A stretch of 64,000 nt of DNA from positions 1 through 64,000 of the forward strand of contig JAGSYV010000003.1 in assembly GCA_018262505.1 (NCBI GenBank), written 5' to 3'. Shown in pieces: positions 1 through 8,159 of this stretch. Source of the DNA: Pseudomonadota bacterium. Lineage in GTDB: Bacteria > Pseudomonadota > Alphaproteobacteria > Rhizobiales > Pleomorphomonadaceae. The position numbers were made by a program, and so were the translations under genes. The notes beneath the pieces are model-generated. The model saw nothing but the letters and a program-made list of their open reading frames with translations, had not been told where the DNA came from and searched no databases. Numbering within the stretch: position 1 is the first letter of the stretch; each line of letters begins with the position of its first letter.

Positions 1-40
1 CGAAGGACTTCCTCACATCCCTGAGGGTAACGTCGCTCAT
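1..40 (-). CDS. lacK: Sugar ABC transporter ATP-binding protein, N-terminus only (LacK/MalK type)
   Basis: Only the first 13 codons are in the window (MSDVTLRDVRKSF), the usual opening of MalK/UgpC-type ATPases that energise sugar importers. The ATG follows a GGGAAG ribosome site. It lies 32 bases after the beta-galactosidase stop, as expected for the last gene of a lacE-F-G-Z-K operon of the Agrobacterium type. The family call rests on this short N-terminus plus operon position; the Walker motifs are outside the window. Confidence 0.75.
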   Translation of the reverse strand, partial: MSDVTLRDVRKSF

Positions 41-72
41 GATATGCTTCCCGCTTCGATCGGTTGCGCCGT

Positions 73-2319
73 TCAGCCGGCCTTGAGGGTGAGGGTGGTT
101 TCGCCGAACCGATGGCAGACGACCTTGACGGTGACGTCGCCGGCGCCGCCGGTGGTCTCCAACCAGAAGCCGATGGCGCCGCCTTTCAGCACCACTTCCG
201 AGGGGCCGAGCAGCTTGGCCGGTCCGCTGACAGCGACATGCACGGCTTCGTCGAGGAAGGGCAGCAGGTTGCCGAGCTGATCGAGCGCCCGGACGATGAC
301 GCGCACGGAGTCCTTGGGCTCGGCCGACAGCTCTGTCCAGTCGGGCTTGACCTCCAGCGTGGTCGGTATGGGATCGCAGGCGAACTTGACGGTCTTCACC
401 GGCTTGCCGTCGACATAACCGGTGACGGTCGCTTCTTCCCACTTCATGCCCCACAGGCCCAGTTCTTCGGCCGAGAAGGCACGATGGTCGATGACCACAG
501 GCGCATGCGGCAGGTGCGGGTAGACCTCGCGATCCGGCTTGACGCGCTTGACGATGTCCGGGCCGTACTGAAGCTCGACCTCGTCGCAGTTGGTCAGCAC
601 GATCAGCGGCAGGATGCCGCCGATGTTGCGCTCGCCGCGCGCATAGTAGGTGACCGGCTTGAGCACGACTTCCTCTTGGGGATCGCACTGGCTGGTGTAG
701 ACCCATGCGGCGAATTTCGGCTCGCGCCAGGCATCCATGACGCCGTGGTGGCAGAGGCGGTCGCCGGAACCAAAGTCCTTGTGGGTATTGTAATCGAACA
801 TGCACCAGCCGGTGGAGCCGGAGATGTTCGGGTCGCCATAGACCGCGTTGAGGATCGAGAGGTAGCGGGTAACGTGCTCGGCCTGCCGCTGCTCCTGATC
901 GTAGCGCTTGGTGGGATACATGTGGCCGTTGAACTCGGTCACCATGTAGGGCACCGGTTTCTTGAGGCCGGTCGTCTCCCAGAGTGGCCGGAGGGCGGTC
1001 CGCGGACGATTGGCGCCCGGCAGTTCCTCGTTGCCCTGGATGAAGTCGTTCATCGTGTAGACGTCTTCCAGGAACTCGCTGTCGGTGATGTAGCGAACGC
1101 CACCGGTCTGGCGGGTCGGATCGAGCTCGTGGGCGAGCTTGTTGGTCGCCGTGTAGAAGTCGTGAAAATCCTGCGACTCGTTGATGCGCACGCCCCAGAT
1201 GATGATCGACGGACGGTTCCAGTCGCGCTCGATCATGGCGCGGACGTTATCGATCGACAGCTGCCGCCAGCTTTCATCGCCGACATATTGCCAGCCAGGG
1301 ATCTCTTCGAACACCAGAAGGCCGAGGCGGTCGCAGGCGTCGAGGAACCAGGGTGACTGTGGGTAATGCGAGGTGCGGACGACGTTGACCTTCAGGTCTT
1401 TCTTGAGAATCTCGGCGTCGCGTTCCTGCGCCCGGCGGCCCATGGCATAGCCGACATAGGGGAAGGCCTGGTGGCGGTTGAGGCCCCGCAGCTTCAGCGG
1501 CTTGCCGTTGAGGCGGAAGCCCTCGGTCGTGAACTGGACGGAACGGAAGCCGAAGTTGACGGAAAGCGTGTCGTCGCCGCTCTCGTGGACGAGCTCGACG
1601 ACGGCCTCATAGAGGGCAGGGTTGTCGATATCCCAGAGGGCGATGCCGTCGAGGCCTTTCAGCTCCAGCGTCACGCTGTCGCCGGTATAGGAGGCATCGG
1701 CGTGGCTGACCGTCTTGCCATCGGCAGCCTTCAGCGTCACCGACACCCGACCGGCCAGCTTCAGCCCACGCGGGTTGGCGATGTCGACGCGGACCTTCGC
1801 CGTCTTCTTCGCGGCGAGCACGTCGGGCGTCTCGATCTTGACGTTGCCGATGTAGACCGGCGCGGTGATGCGCAGCCAGACGTCGCGGTAGATGCCGGCG
1901 TAGGTGAGGTAGTCGATCTGACCGCCGAACGGCGGAATGGCCGGGTTCTCGGAGCCATCGATCTTGACGGTGACGAGATTGTCGCCCTCGACGAGCCGTT
2001 CGGTCAAACGAGCGGTGAAGGGCGTGTATCCGTCAGGATGGGCCACCACCTGTTCGCCGTTGACGTAGACGACGCTGTCGGCCATGGCGCCGTCGAACAC
2101 CAGGGCCACTTCGCGACCCTCGAATTCCGGACGCCAGGCGATGACCTTCTGGTAGGTGAACGGCCGCTGGTAGCAGGTCTCATCGAAGTAGTTGTAGGGC
2201 AGGTCGACCGCGTTGTGCGGCAGGTTGACGGCTTCACCCTTGCGGAGGGCGGCGGCGAGATCGGCTGAAAAGCCCTCGTGGAAGGTCCAGCCGGTGTTGC
2301 AGTTGATGGTCTTGCGCAT
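73..2319 (-). CDS. lacZ: Beta-galactosidase, glycoside hydrolase family 2
   Basis: A 748-residue cytoplasmic GH2 enzyme expected to hydrolyse imported lactose to glucose and galactose. An N-terminal jelly-roll sugar-binding domain (about 1-155) is followed by an immunoglobulin-like domain (about 160-265) and a TIM barrel from about 270. The barrel carries the acid/base motif INES (Glu381) and the nucleophile motif TEFNGH (Glu462). The shorter C-terminal region looks like extra beta-sandwich domains. No signal peptide is present, which fits hydrolysis after transport. It sits 10 bases after lacG and just before the ATPase gene. The fold would also fit beta-glucuronidase; the lactose assignment comes from the lacEFG-like transporter. 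Confidence 0.85.
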   Translation of the reverse strand: MRKTINCNTGWTFHEGFSADLAAALRKGEAVNLPHNAVDLPYNYFDETCYQRPFTYQKVIAWRPEFEGREVALVFDGAMADSVVYVNGEQVVAHPDGYTPFTARLTERLVEGDNLVTVKIDGSENPAIPPFGGQIDYLTYAGIYRDVWLRITAPVYIGNVKIETPDVLAAKKTAKVRVDIANPRGLKLAGRVSVTLKAADGKTVSHADASYTGDSVTLELKGLDGIALWDIDNPALYEAVVELVHESGDDTLSVNFGFRSVQFTTEGFRLNGKPLKLRGLNRHQAFPYVGYAMGRRAQERDAEILKKDLKVNVVRTSHYPQSPWFLDACDRLGLLVFEEIPGWQYVGDESWRQLSIDNVRAMIERDWNRPSIIIWGVRINESQDFHDFYTATNKLAHELDPTRQTGGVRYITDSEFLEDVYTMNDFIQGNEELPGANRPRTALRPLWETTGLKKPVPYMVTEFNGHMYPTKRYDQEQRQAEHVTRYLSILNAVYGDPNISGSTGWCMFDYNTHKDFGSGDRLCHHGVMDAWREPKFAAWVYTSQCDPQEEVVLKPVTYYARGERNIGGILPLIVLTNCDEVELQYGPDIVKRVKPDREVYPHLPHAPVVIDHRAFSAEELGLWGMKWEEATVTGYVDGKPVKTVKFACDPIPTTLEVKPDWTELSAEPKDSVRVIVRALDQLGNLLPFLDEAVHVAVSGPAKLLGPSEVVLKGGAIGFWLETTGGAGDVTVKVVCHRFGETTLTLKAG

Positions 2320-2329
2320 TTTGAACCTG

Positions 2330-2983
2330 TTACTTGACCGAGCCGAGCATGCCTTCGACGAACTGGCGTTGCATGGCGAAGAACACGAAAAGGGTGGGAA
2401 TGGTGGCGAGGACCGTGCCGATCATCACCGCGCCGTAGTCGGGGTAGTAGGCCGAGCCGAGCGAGGAGATGACCAGCGTGATGGTCTTGGGGAAGGCTTT
2501 GGTCGACTGGCGGAAGTAAAAGATGATGAAGGCCGAGGCGACGGTGGGCAGCACGACCGCGATGTGCGTGTTGATGAGGCCGAATTTACCCATCAGCATG
2601 AACAGCGGGATCATCAGCGCCGCGAACGGGATCATCAGCGTCAAGAGCATGAGAGTGTAGAGCTTCTCGCGGAAGCGCGAGGAGAATATCTCGAAGCCAT
2701 AGCCAGCCAGCGACGAAATGAGCAGCGTCAACACCGTGGCGATGATGGTGATCTTGGCCGAGTTCCAGAAGATCAGCGGTGCATTGACTTGTGTGAAGAA
2801 GGTGGTGGCGTTGACAACAAGCGCTTCACCGAGGCTCATCTTGCCCTTGACGATGTCGGACGTTGTATTGGTGGCGCCGACGATCATCCACAGGAAGGGG
2901 AAGATCGAGAGGAAGGCCATGATGGCGAGGAAGACATAGACGACGACGGATGCGATCCGCTGCTTGAAGCCGTAGCTGATCAT
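2330..2983 (-). CDS. lacG: Lactose ABC permease LacG with internal deletion of the EAA loop
   Basis: A 217-residue MalG/LacG-type inner-membrane permease; the family is normally about 270-280 residues. The N-terminal part (helices to about residue 155) and the C-terminal end (LVISSLGSAYYPDYG, then FVEGMLGSVK) match LacG well. However, FRQSTKAFPK (157-166) runs directly into TITLV. In the family about 55-60 residues stand here: the EAA motif (E-A-A-x3-D-G) that docks on the ATPase, and the following membrane segment with a W-N-x-x-L-W-P motif. The reading frame is kept across the junction near 2485/2486. The ATG overlaps the lacF stop (ATGA). As it stands the protein should not couple to LacK, so the transporter is probably inactive unless this is an assembly error. 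Confidence 0.85.
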   Translation of the reverse strand: MISYGFKQRIASVVVYVFLAIMAFLSIFPFLWMIVGATNTTSDIVKGKMSLGEALVVNATTFFTQVNAPLIFWNSAKITIIATVLTLLISSLAGYGFEIFSSRFREKLYTLMLLTLMIPFAALMIPLFMLMGKFGLINTHIAVVLPTVASAFIIFYFRQSTKAFPKTITLVISSLGSAYYPDYGAVMIGTVLATIPTLFVFFAMQRQFVEGMLGSVK

Positions 2984-3894
2984 GCCTTGCGCTCCCGGGC
3001 GGCATAGAATTGCAGGAAGGACAGGATCGCCACCAGGAAGACGATGACGTAGGAAACGGTGGCGGCGTAGCCGAGGTTCGGGGCGAACTTGAACGTCAGA
3101 TTGTAGATGTAGAGTGACAGCGTCAGTGCCGAGTTGCCGGGGCCGGCGGCGCCACCAGCCGATCCGCCACCCGTGATGGTCGACACTTCGTCGAAAAGCT
3201 GCAGCGTGCCGATGGTGGAGGTGACGGTGGTGAACAGGATCACCGGCTTCAGCATGGGGACGGTGAGATGCAGGAAGCGAGCCCAGGTCGGTACACCGTC
3301 GATGCGCGCCACTTCATAGACCGAGCGATCGATGTTCTGCATGGCTGCCAGATAGAAGATCATGTTGTAGCCGGTCCAACGCCAGGTGATGGCGATGATG
3401 ATCATCACGCGGCACCAGAAGGGGTCCGACATCCAGGGAACGCCGACATCGACGATGCCGAGGTTGATCAATGTGGTGTTGATCAGACCGTTGGCGACGA
3501 ACATCGACTTGAACAGCACGGTGTAGGCGACCAGCGAGGTGACGCAGGGCAGGAAAATTGCCGTGCGCAGGACGCCGCGAAACTTGATGTCGGGATTGTT
3601 GAGCAGCGCGGCGGTGATCAGCGCCAGCGTCAGCATGACCGGCACCTGCACCAGGAAGAAGATGAAGGTGTTGGTCAGCGCCATGAAGAACAGCGGGTCG
3701 TTGAATAGCCGGTAGATGTTCTTGAGCCCGGCAAACGATAGGCGCATGCCCAGGCCCGACTGGAACGACATCCAAAGCGAATGCAGGATCGGAAAAACCA
3801 TGAAGATGGCGATCAGCGCCAGCGCGGGGCCGACGAACAGCCAGCCGTTGACGTCGAAGCGCGGCCTCTTCGGCCTGGTGGAGATTGCTGACAT
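2980..3894 (-). CDS. lacF: Lactose ABC permease LacF
   Basis: A 304-residue MalF-type inner-membrane permease with six predicted membrane segments; the first starts near residue 16. The intact coupling loop reads YEVARIDGVPTWARFLHLTVP (about 192-212), an E-A-A-type motif with the conserved Asp-Gly. It would form the heterodimeric channel with LacG. It overlaps lacG by 4 bases and lies about 190 bases downstream of lacE, the gap holding two hairpins. The sequence closely follows the Agrobacterium LacF pattern as recalled; the substrate remains an inference from operon content. Confidence 0.85.
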   Translation of the reverse strand: MSAISTRPKRPRFDVNGWLFVGPALALIAIFMVFPILHSLWMSFQSGLGMRLSFAGLKNIYRLFNDPLFFMALTNTFIFFLVQVPVMLTLALITAALLNNPDIKFRGVLRTAIFLPCVTSLVAYTVLFKSMFVANGLINTTLINLGIVDVGVPWMSDPFWCRVMIIIAITWRWTGYNMIFYLAAMQNIDRSVYEVARIDGVPTWARFLHLTVPMLKPVILFTTVTSTIGTLQLFDEVSTITGGGSAGGAAGPGNSALTLSLYIYNLTFKFAPNLGYAATVSYVIVFLVAILSFLQFYAARERKA

Positions 3895-3988
3895 GGGTCA
3901 CCGTTCCGGCAGAGCGGGGCTCTCGGGCATCCTTCGGGAGAAGCGCCGATGATTCAGATATTTGCGTAATGTTGTGGCTTGTCCGCGC

Positions 3989-4072
3989 CCGGCGAGCATG
4001 CCTCGCCGGCCAGCGGTCGCGCCGAAGGCCGCGCGCCCGCGGGTGGTGGGCGGGCGGCTGAGGCCGCCCGCC
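3989..4072 (-). repeat. Two intercistronic hairpins between lacE and lacF
   Basis: A first inverted repeat has 8-bp arms and a 5-base loop (3989-4009, arm CCGGCGAG). A second has 10-bp arms and a 4-base loop (4049-4072, arm GGCGGGCGGC), beginning 10 bases after the lacE stop. Neither is followed by a T-run in the direction of transcription. In binding-protein transporter operons such hairpins commonly protect the upstream mRNA, so that the binding protein is made in excess; that role is inferred here. Confidence 0.6.
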
Positions 4073-4082
4073 GCCCTAGTCG

Positions 4083-5336
4083 TTACTGAACGAGGGTCTT
4101 GGCCTGCTCGTCGATCGCCTTGATCACGTCGTCAACCGAGGCACCCTTGGCGAGGTCGGGCTGGTGGGCGGAAACCACCGAGTCGACTTCGTTGGTGAAT
4201 GTGCCGTAGTTGACCGACGGCACCTTGGCCAGCCAGTCCGAGAAGTTCTGCCAGATCGGCTCGCCGCCAAAGAAGGCGTCATTCGACTTGTAGGCCTCGC
4301 CGTTGCGGGCAGCGAGCAGCGAACCGACCGCGCCGCGGTCGACCAGGATCTTCTGGTAGAAGTCGATGTTCTTGGCGTAGATCTCGTTGAGGAAGTCTAT
4401 GGACTCATCCTTGGCCTTGGAACCCGACAGCACGTACCAGCTCGAACCGCCGAGGTTCGAGAAGTGGGTGGCGCCTTCGACACTCAGCTTCGGAAGCGGG
4501 GCGACGCCCCATTTGCCGGCCTGATCGGCCTGCGACTTGACGGTGCCGGTGATCCAGACGCCGGTGACGACGGTCGCCACTTCGCCCGAGGTGAAGCTGC
4601 CGACCCAGTCGGCCCAGCCGGCCGCCGGACGGAAAATCTTGTTCACCTGGATCTTCTGGATGACGTCGAGCGCACCCTTCAGGGCGACGTTGCCTTCGAC
4701 CGAAAGCTTGCCGTCCTTGTCGAAATACCAGCCACCGGCGGACTGCATGAGCACGCGGACGAGGCCACCGTCGTTCGGGTCGAAGCCCATCATCTTCTTG
4801 CCGGTCTTGGCCTCGACGGCCTTGCCGATCTCGACGTACTTGTCCCAGGTGAGGTCCTGCATGTCGGCCGGCGTGTAGCCGGCGGCGGTGATCATGTCCT
4901 TGCGATAGAACAGGCCGGCAACACCCGAGTCGAAGGGCATGGAATAGACCTTGCCGTCGAGGGTGGCGAGCTTGACCTTGTAGTCAGCGAAGCCGGAGTA
5001 ATCGACCTTGTCGCTGAGCGGGGCGAAGGAGTCGGGGAAGGACTGCAGGTACTTCTGCGCACCGTAATCCTCGATGAGGACGATGTCGGGCATGCCGTCA
5101 GCGACGCCGGAGGCCAGGCCAGTCTGCAGCTTCTGCTCCATGTCGGCCTTGGCAAAGTCGACCACGTTGAGTTTGAAGTCGGGATGAGTCTTGGCGTAGA
5201 TCTCGCCGGCTTGCTTCATGATGGCGACGTTGAAGTTCGGGTCCCAGCACCAAACGGTGACCTCAGCGGCCTGGGCGGCGGCGATAGCAAACAGGCTGGC
5301 GCCCGCGAAGGCGAGCGCAACGGTTTTGCGGTTCAT
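4083..5336 (-). CDS. lacE: Lactose ABC transporter periplasmic binding protein LacE
   Basis: A family-1 extracellular solute-binding protein of 417 residues. The signal peptide is about residues 1-24 (basic MNRK, hydrophobic core, cleavage near AQAAE). The mature start EVTVWCWDPNFN, then DIVLIEDYGAQKYLQSFP, is typical of the LacE group. The start at 5336 is preferred over an upstream in-frame ATG because GGAGG lies 8 bases before it and the signal peptide then begins directly. It is the first gene of the lac operon, preceded by two operator-like palindromes. Its role is to capture lactose, or a related galactoside, in the periplasm and deliver it to LacF/LacG. Confidence 0.88.
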   Translation of the reverse strand: MNRKTVALAFAGASLFAIAAAQAAEVTVWCWDPNFNVAIMKQAGEIYAKTHPDFKLNVVDFAKADMEQKLQTGLASGVADGMPDIVLIEDYGAQKYLQSFPDSFAPLSDKVDYSGFADYKVKLATLDGKVYSMPFDSGVAGLFYRKDMITAAGYTPADMQDLTWDKYVEIGKAVEAKTGKKMMGFDPNDGGLVRVLMQSAGGWYFDKDGKLSVEGNVALKGALDVIQKIQVNKIFRPAAGWADWVGSFTSGEVATVVTGVWITGTVKSQADQAGKWGVAPLPKLSVEGATHFSNLGGSSWYVLSGSKAKDESIDFLNEIYAKNIDFYQKILVDRGAVGSLLAARNGEAYKSNDAFFGGEPIWQNFSDWLAKVPSVNYGTFTNEVDSVVSAHQPDLAKGASVDDVIKAIDEQAKTLVQ

Positions 5337-5425
5337 GCAGTTTTCCTCCACTTACGTGTCCGAGGCGTCCTCAGCCTCTCAGGGGGCACTATCCGATACT
5401 CACCTGCCCGACGCAATATATTATT

Positions 5426-5440
5426 TAGTAAATTTTACCA
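5426..5440. promoter_or_regulatory. Operator-like palindrome 1 upstream of lacE
   Basis: TAGTAAA, one base, TTTACCA: a near-perfect inverted repeat about 90 bases before lacE, in an AT-rich patch within GC-rich DNA. It shares the half-site (T/A)(A/G)GTAAA with the sites at 5470-5486 and 6705-6720. It is a likely binding site of the neighbouring LacI-family repressor. Confidence 0.65.
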
Positions 5441-5469
5441 GCTTTTTGTTGCTGCGTTTTCGGGCTCAG

Positions 5470-5486
5470 AGGTAAATAGTTTACCT
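5470..5486. promoter_or_regulatory. Operator-like palindrome 2 upstream of lacE
   Basis: AGGTAAA, three bases, TTTACCT: a perfect 7-bp inverted repeat about 135 bases upstream of the lacE start. It is the same half-site family as the other two palindromes, so it is probably a second repressor site allowing cooperative or looped repression. Confidence 0.68.
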
Positions 5487-5589
5487 GTCCAACGGCCGGA
5501 ATCCAATCGCGCCGGGATGACCAATTAGGATATGTGCTGACACGTCGCGAGATGTGGTTTGCGGCTCGAACCGTTCGCCACGCCGACCT

Positions 5590-6633
5590 CTAGACGACTC
5601 CGTCCGGTTGACGGCAACTGTCGCGCCAGATGAGCTCGGTGGCGATGGTGACGCGCTTGACGTAGTCGCGGCCGGCCAACTGCTCCATCAGCAGGTCGAA
5701 GGCATTCTCGCCGATGCGTTCGGCCGGAATGCGCACGGTGGTGAGCGGCGGCGCCAGGAACTGGGCGGCCGGAATATCGTTGAAGCTCGCCACGGCAATG
5801 TCGGCTGGAATGCGCAATCCGCGCTCCTGAATGGCGCGGTAGGCGCCGATCGCCACGTTGTCGTTGGAGGTGACGACGATCTCCGGCAGCTCGGCTTCGG
5901 CCATCAATTGGCAAGCGAGGCGGTAGCCGCTCTCGAAGCGGAGATTTTCGGCCAGCAGGTAGTGAGCGGGGTTGAACAGGCCCTTCTTCTCGGTCCATTC
6001 CTTGAAGGTCTTGGCCCGCTCCTCATTGGCAGGATAGAGCACATTGCCCGAGGGCCGGTCATCGCCAAGAAAGCCGAAACGGCGGTAACCTGCGGCATGG
6101 AGGTGGTCGAGAAGGCGCTTCATGGCGAAGGATAGATCGCAGGCAACAATGTCGAACTGATCGATATTCGGGGCGAAGTCGGCCAATACGAGATTGGCGT
6201 TGATCTGGCGCACCCAGTCGATTTCGGCATCGGTGTGCATGCCGAGCGCGATGATGCCGGCCGCCCCTTGCAGGTCCTCGGCCGCCGGTAGCCCGGTCGA
6301 GCGATAGATGATCTGCACTTCGACGCGATTGGCCCGGGCCCGTGCCTCGATGCCCATGCGAACGCCGATGTAATAGGGGTCGGCCAGCTCCTCGTCGGGG
6401 CGAAGGAAATGCACGATACCGATGCGGGCGCCGGCATGGTCGGACGGTGTCGGCAGGCGATGAGGCGGGCGCGGGCGGTTGCGTGGCGTCTGGTAATTGA
6501 GGGTCTCGGCGGTTTCGATGATCGCCTGCCGCTTCGCTTCGGTGATCGACAGCGTGGTATCGTAGTTCAGGACGCGCGAAACGGTGGCCGAGGAAACTCC
6601 GACCGCCTTGGCGATTTCCTTGATCGTGACCAT
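5590..6633 (-). CDS. LacI-family transcriptional repressor of the lac operon
   Basis: A 347-residue LacI/GalR regulator. The N-terminal helix-turn-helix reads MVTIKEIAKAVGVSSATVSR and the hinge helix lies near residues 45-60. A periplasmic-binding-protein-like sensor domain runs from about 65 to the end (IGIVHFLRPDEELADPYYIG onward). The start at 6633 is chosen because the HTH in this family begins at the first Met. It is transcribed toward lacE on the same strand, with palindromes before lacE and before its own start, suggesting negative control of both. The inducer is not evident; galactosides are likely from context. Confidence 0.85.
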   Translation of the reverse strand: MVTIKEIAKAVGVSSATVSRVLNYDTTLSITEAKRQAIIETAETLNYQTPRNRPRPPHRLPTPSDHAGARIGIVHFLRPDEELADPYYIGVRMGIEARARANRVEVQIIYRSTGLPAAEDLQGAAGIIALGMHTDAEIDWVRQINANLVLADFAPNIDQFDIVACDLSFAMKRLLDHLHAAGYRRFGFLGDDRPSGNVLYPANEERAKTFKEWTEKKGLFNPAHYLLAENLRFESGYRLACQLMAEAELPEIVVTSNDNVAIGAYRAIQERGLRIPADIAVASFNDIPAAQFLAPPLTTVRIPAERIGENAFDLLMEQLAGRDYVKRVTIATELIWRDSCRQPDGVV

Positions 6634-6704
6634 TCGCGCACTCTCAGCCGGTTTGCCAATTCCTGATCGACCGTTCCAGTCTACGGCCAAATGACCAAGT
6701 CGGG

Positions 6705-6720
6705 TAGTAAATGTTTACTA
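6705..6720. promoter_or_regulatory. Operator-like palindrome 3 upstream of the lacI-type repressor
   Basis: TAGTAAA, two bases, TTTACTA: a perfect inverted repeat 71 bases before the repressor start. It shares its half-site with the two sites before lacE. The likely role is autoregulation. Confidence 0.7.
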
Positions 6721-6863
6721 AATCATCCGAAAGGTGGATGCTGACCGGTCGGCATCCGTCGGTTGCCGCCGGAGAATCCGGCGCAGAAGCGGGCTTTCTG
6801 TTACCCGCAATTGTCTGTCAGTGTAAAGGCTTGGCCGATTGAAGGCCGGGGTCGGCTAACCGT

Positions 6864-7298
6864 TCATTGCCAGGCGACCAGCACCGCTCCGGCGGTGATC
6901 AGAACCACGCCGGCGGTGCCCTGCGGCGACAGGCGTTCGCCGAGGAACAGCCCGGCGAAGATGGCGACCATCACGACGGACAGTTTGTCGACCGGGGCGA
7001 CGCGCGCCGCGTCACCGAGTTTCAGCGCTCGGAAATAGCAGAGCCAGGAGGCGCCGGTGGCAAACCCCGACAGCACGAGAAACAGCCATGTGCGGCCGGG
7101 GACCGAGGCAATCTGTCCGAAGCCGTCGCCGGCGGCGACAACAAGGGCTGCAAGCGCCAGCACGACGGCTGTGCGTATGAGCGTCGCAAGGTCGGAACCG
7201 ATCGCCTCGACGCCGACCTTGGCCAGGATGGCAGTGGCTGCCGCGAAGACGGCCGACAGGAGGGCCCATATCTGCCAAAGCTGGGGGAGGCTTTTCAT
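6864..7298 (-). CDS. Small EamA/DMT-family membrane transporter
   Basis: A 144-residue inner-membrane protein made of a single EamA repeat with about five hydrophobic segments. Family marks are FATGASWLCYFRALKLGDAA in the middle and FLGERLSPQGTAGVVLI near the end. Single-repeat EamA proteins of about 140 residues are a recognised subgroup and probably work as dimers. Substrate unknown. It stands alone, divergent from the GST gene. Confidence 0.75.
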   Translation of the reverse strand: MKSLPQLWQIWALLSAVFAAATAILAKVGVEAIGSDLATLIRTAVVLALAALVVAAGDGFGQIASVPGRTWLFLVLSGFATGASWLCYFRALKLGDAARVAPVDKLSVVMVAIFAGLFLGERLSPQGTAGVVLITAGAVLVAWQ

Positions 7299-7439
7299 GA
7301 TGGCGCGTTCCTTTCAGGGGCTTAGCGAGATTAGCACGGCCGAAGCGCCGTTAGGCGGCATTCCCTTGCTCGCGAGCGGCGGCGATTGCCAAACGTCGGC
7401 GAAGGCGCCAGAGTGCCGGCACAATCGGAGTGCTTTTTC

Positions 7440-8093
7440 ATGCTGACCGTCTACGGTGTCTACAAATCGCGTGCGTCGCGCATCTACTGGCTGGCCGAGG
7501 AACTCGGGTTCGCTTTTCACAAGGAGCCGGTCCTTCAGGCCCGCAAGGTGCCGAATCCGCTAGCCGCCGATGCGCCGCTCAACACCAAGACGCCGTCCTT
7601 CCTTGCCATCAATCCCATGGGGCAGGTCCCGACCATCAACGACGACGGCCTGGTGCTGAACGAATCGCTGGGCATTCTTCTCTATCTCGCCAAGAAGCAC
7701 GGCGGCCCGCTGGCGCCTGCCGATCTCGCCGAGGAAGGGCGGATGCTGCAATGGCTGTTCTGGAGCGCGACGGCGGTGGAGCCGCTCGCCGTTCAGGTCA
7801 CCCAGGGCGACGAGAAGGGCGAATGGAAGACCGAGGCCGGCAAGCAGAAGCTCGCGGGCATCGGCGAGGCGCTGAAGCGGCCGCTTGCCGCTTTCGAGCT
7901 GCATCTGGCGACCGCCGACTATGTCGTCGGCAACCGCTTCACCGTCGTCGATCTGGGGCTTGCCGAGATCCTTCGTTATGCGCAGGGCCATACCGAACTG
8001 CTGCAGGGCTATCCCAAGGTGCTGGCCTGGCTTGCCCGTTGCCAGGCGCGGCCGGGCTTCAAGGCGATGTGGGACAAGCGCAACGCCGAGTGA
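7440..8093 (+). CDS. Glutathione S-transferase family protein
   Basis: A 217-residue cytosolic GST. The thioredoxin-like N-terminal domain (1 to about 85) contains INPMGQVPTI, with the cis-proline, and ends in the glutathione-contacting NESLGILLYLAKK. The C-terminal all-helical domain includes TVVDLGLAEILRYA, the usual N-capping region. The start at 7440 is preferred to one 54 bases upstream because the fold begins with MLTVYGVYKS and CGGAG lies just before it. The substrate is unknown. Confidence 0.82.
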   Translation: MLTVYGVYKSRASRIYWLAEELGFAFHKEPVLQARKVPNPLAADAPLNTKTPSFLAINPMGQVPTINDDGLVLNESLGILLYLAKKHGGPLAPADLAEEGRMLQWLFWSATAVEPLAVQVTQGDEKGEWKTEAGKQKLAGIGEALKRPLAAFELHLATADYVVGNRFTVVDLGLAEILRYAQGHTELLQGYPKVLAWLARCQARPGFKAMWDKRNAE

Positions 8094-8159
8094 AACCGGT
8101 CGGTTGACAGCTTCTGCCCCGCTCACATGCCGCATCGTCTTTCACGTCGGGAACCCGCC

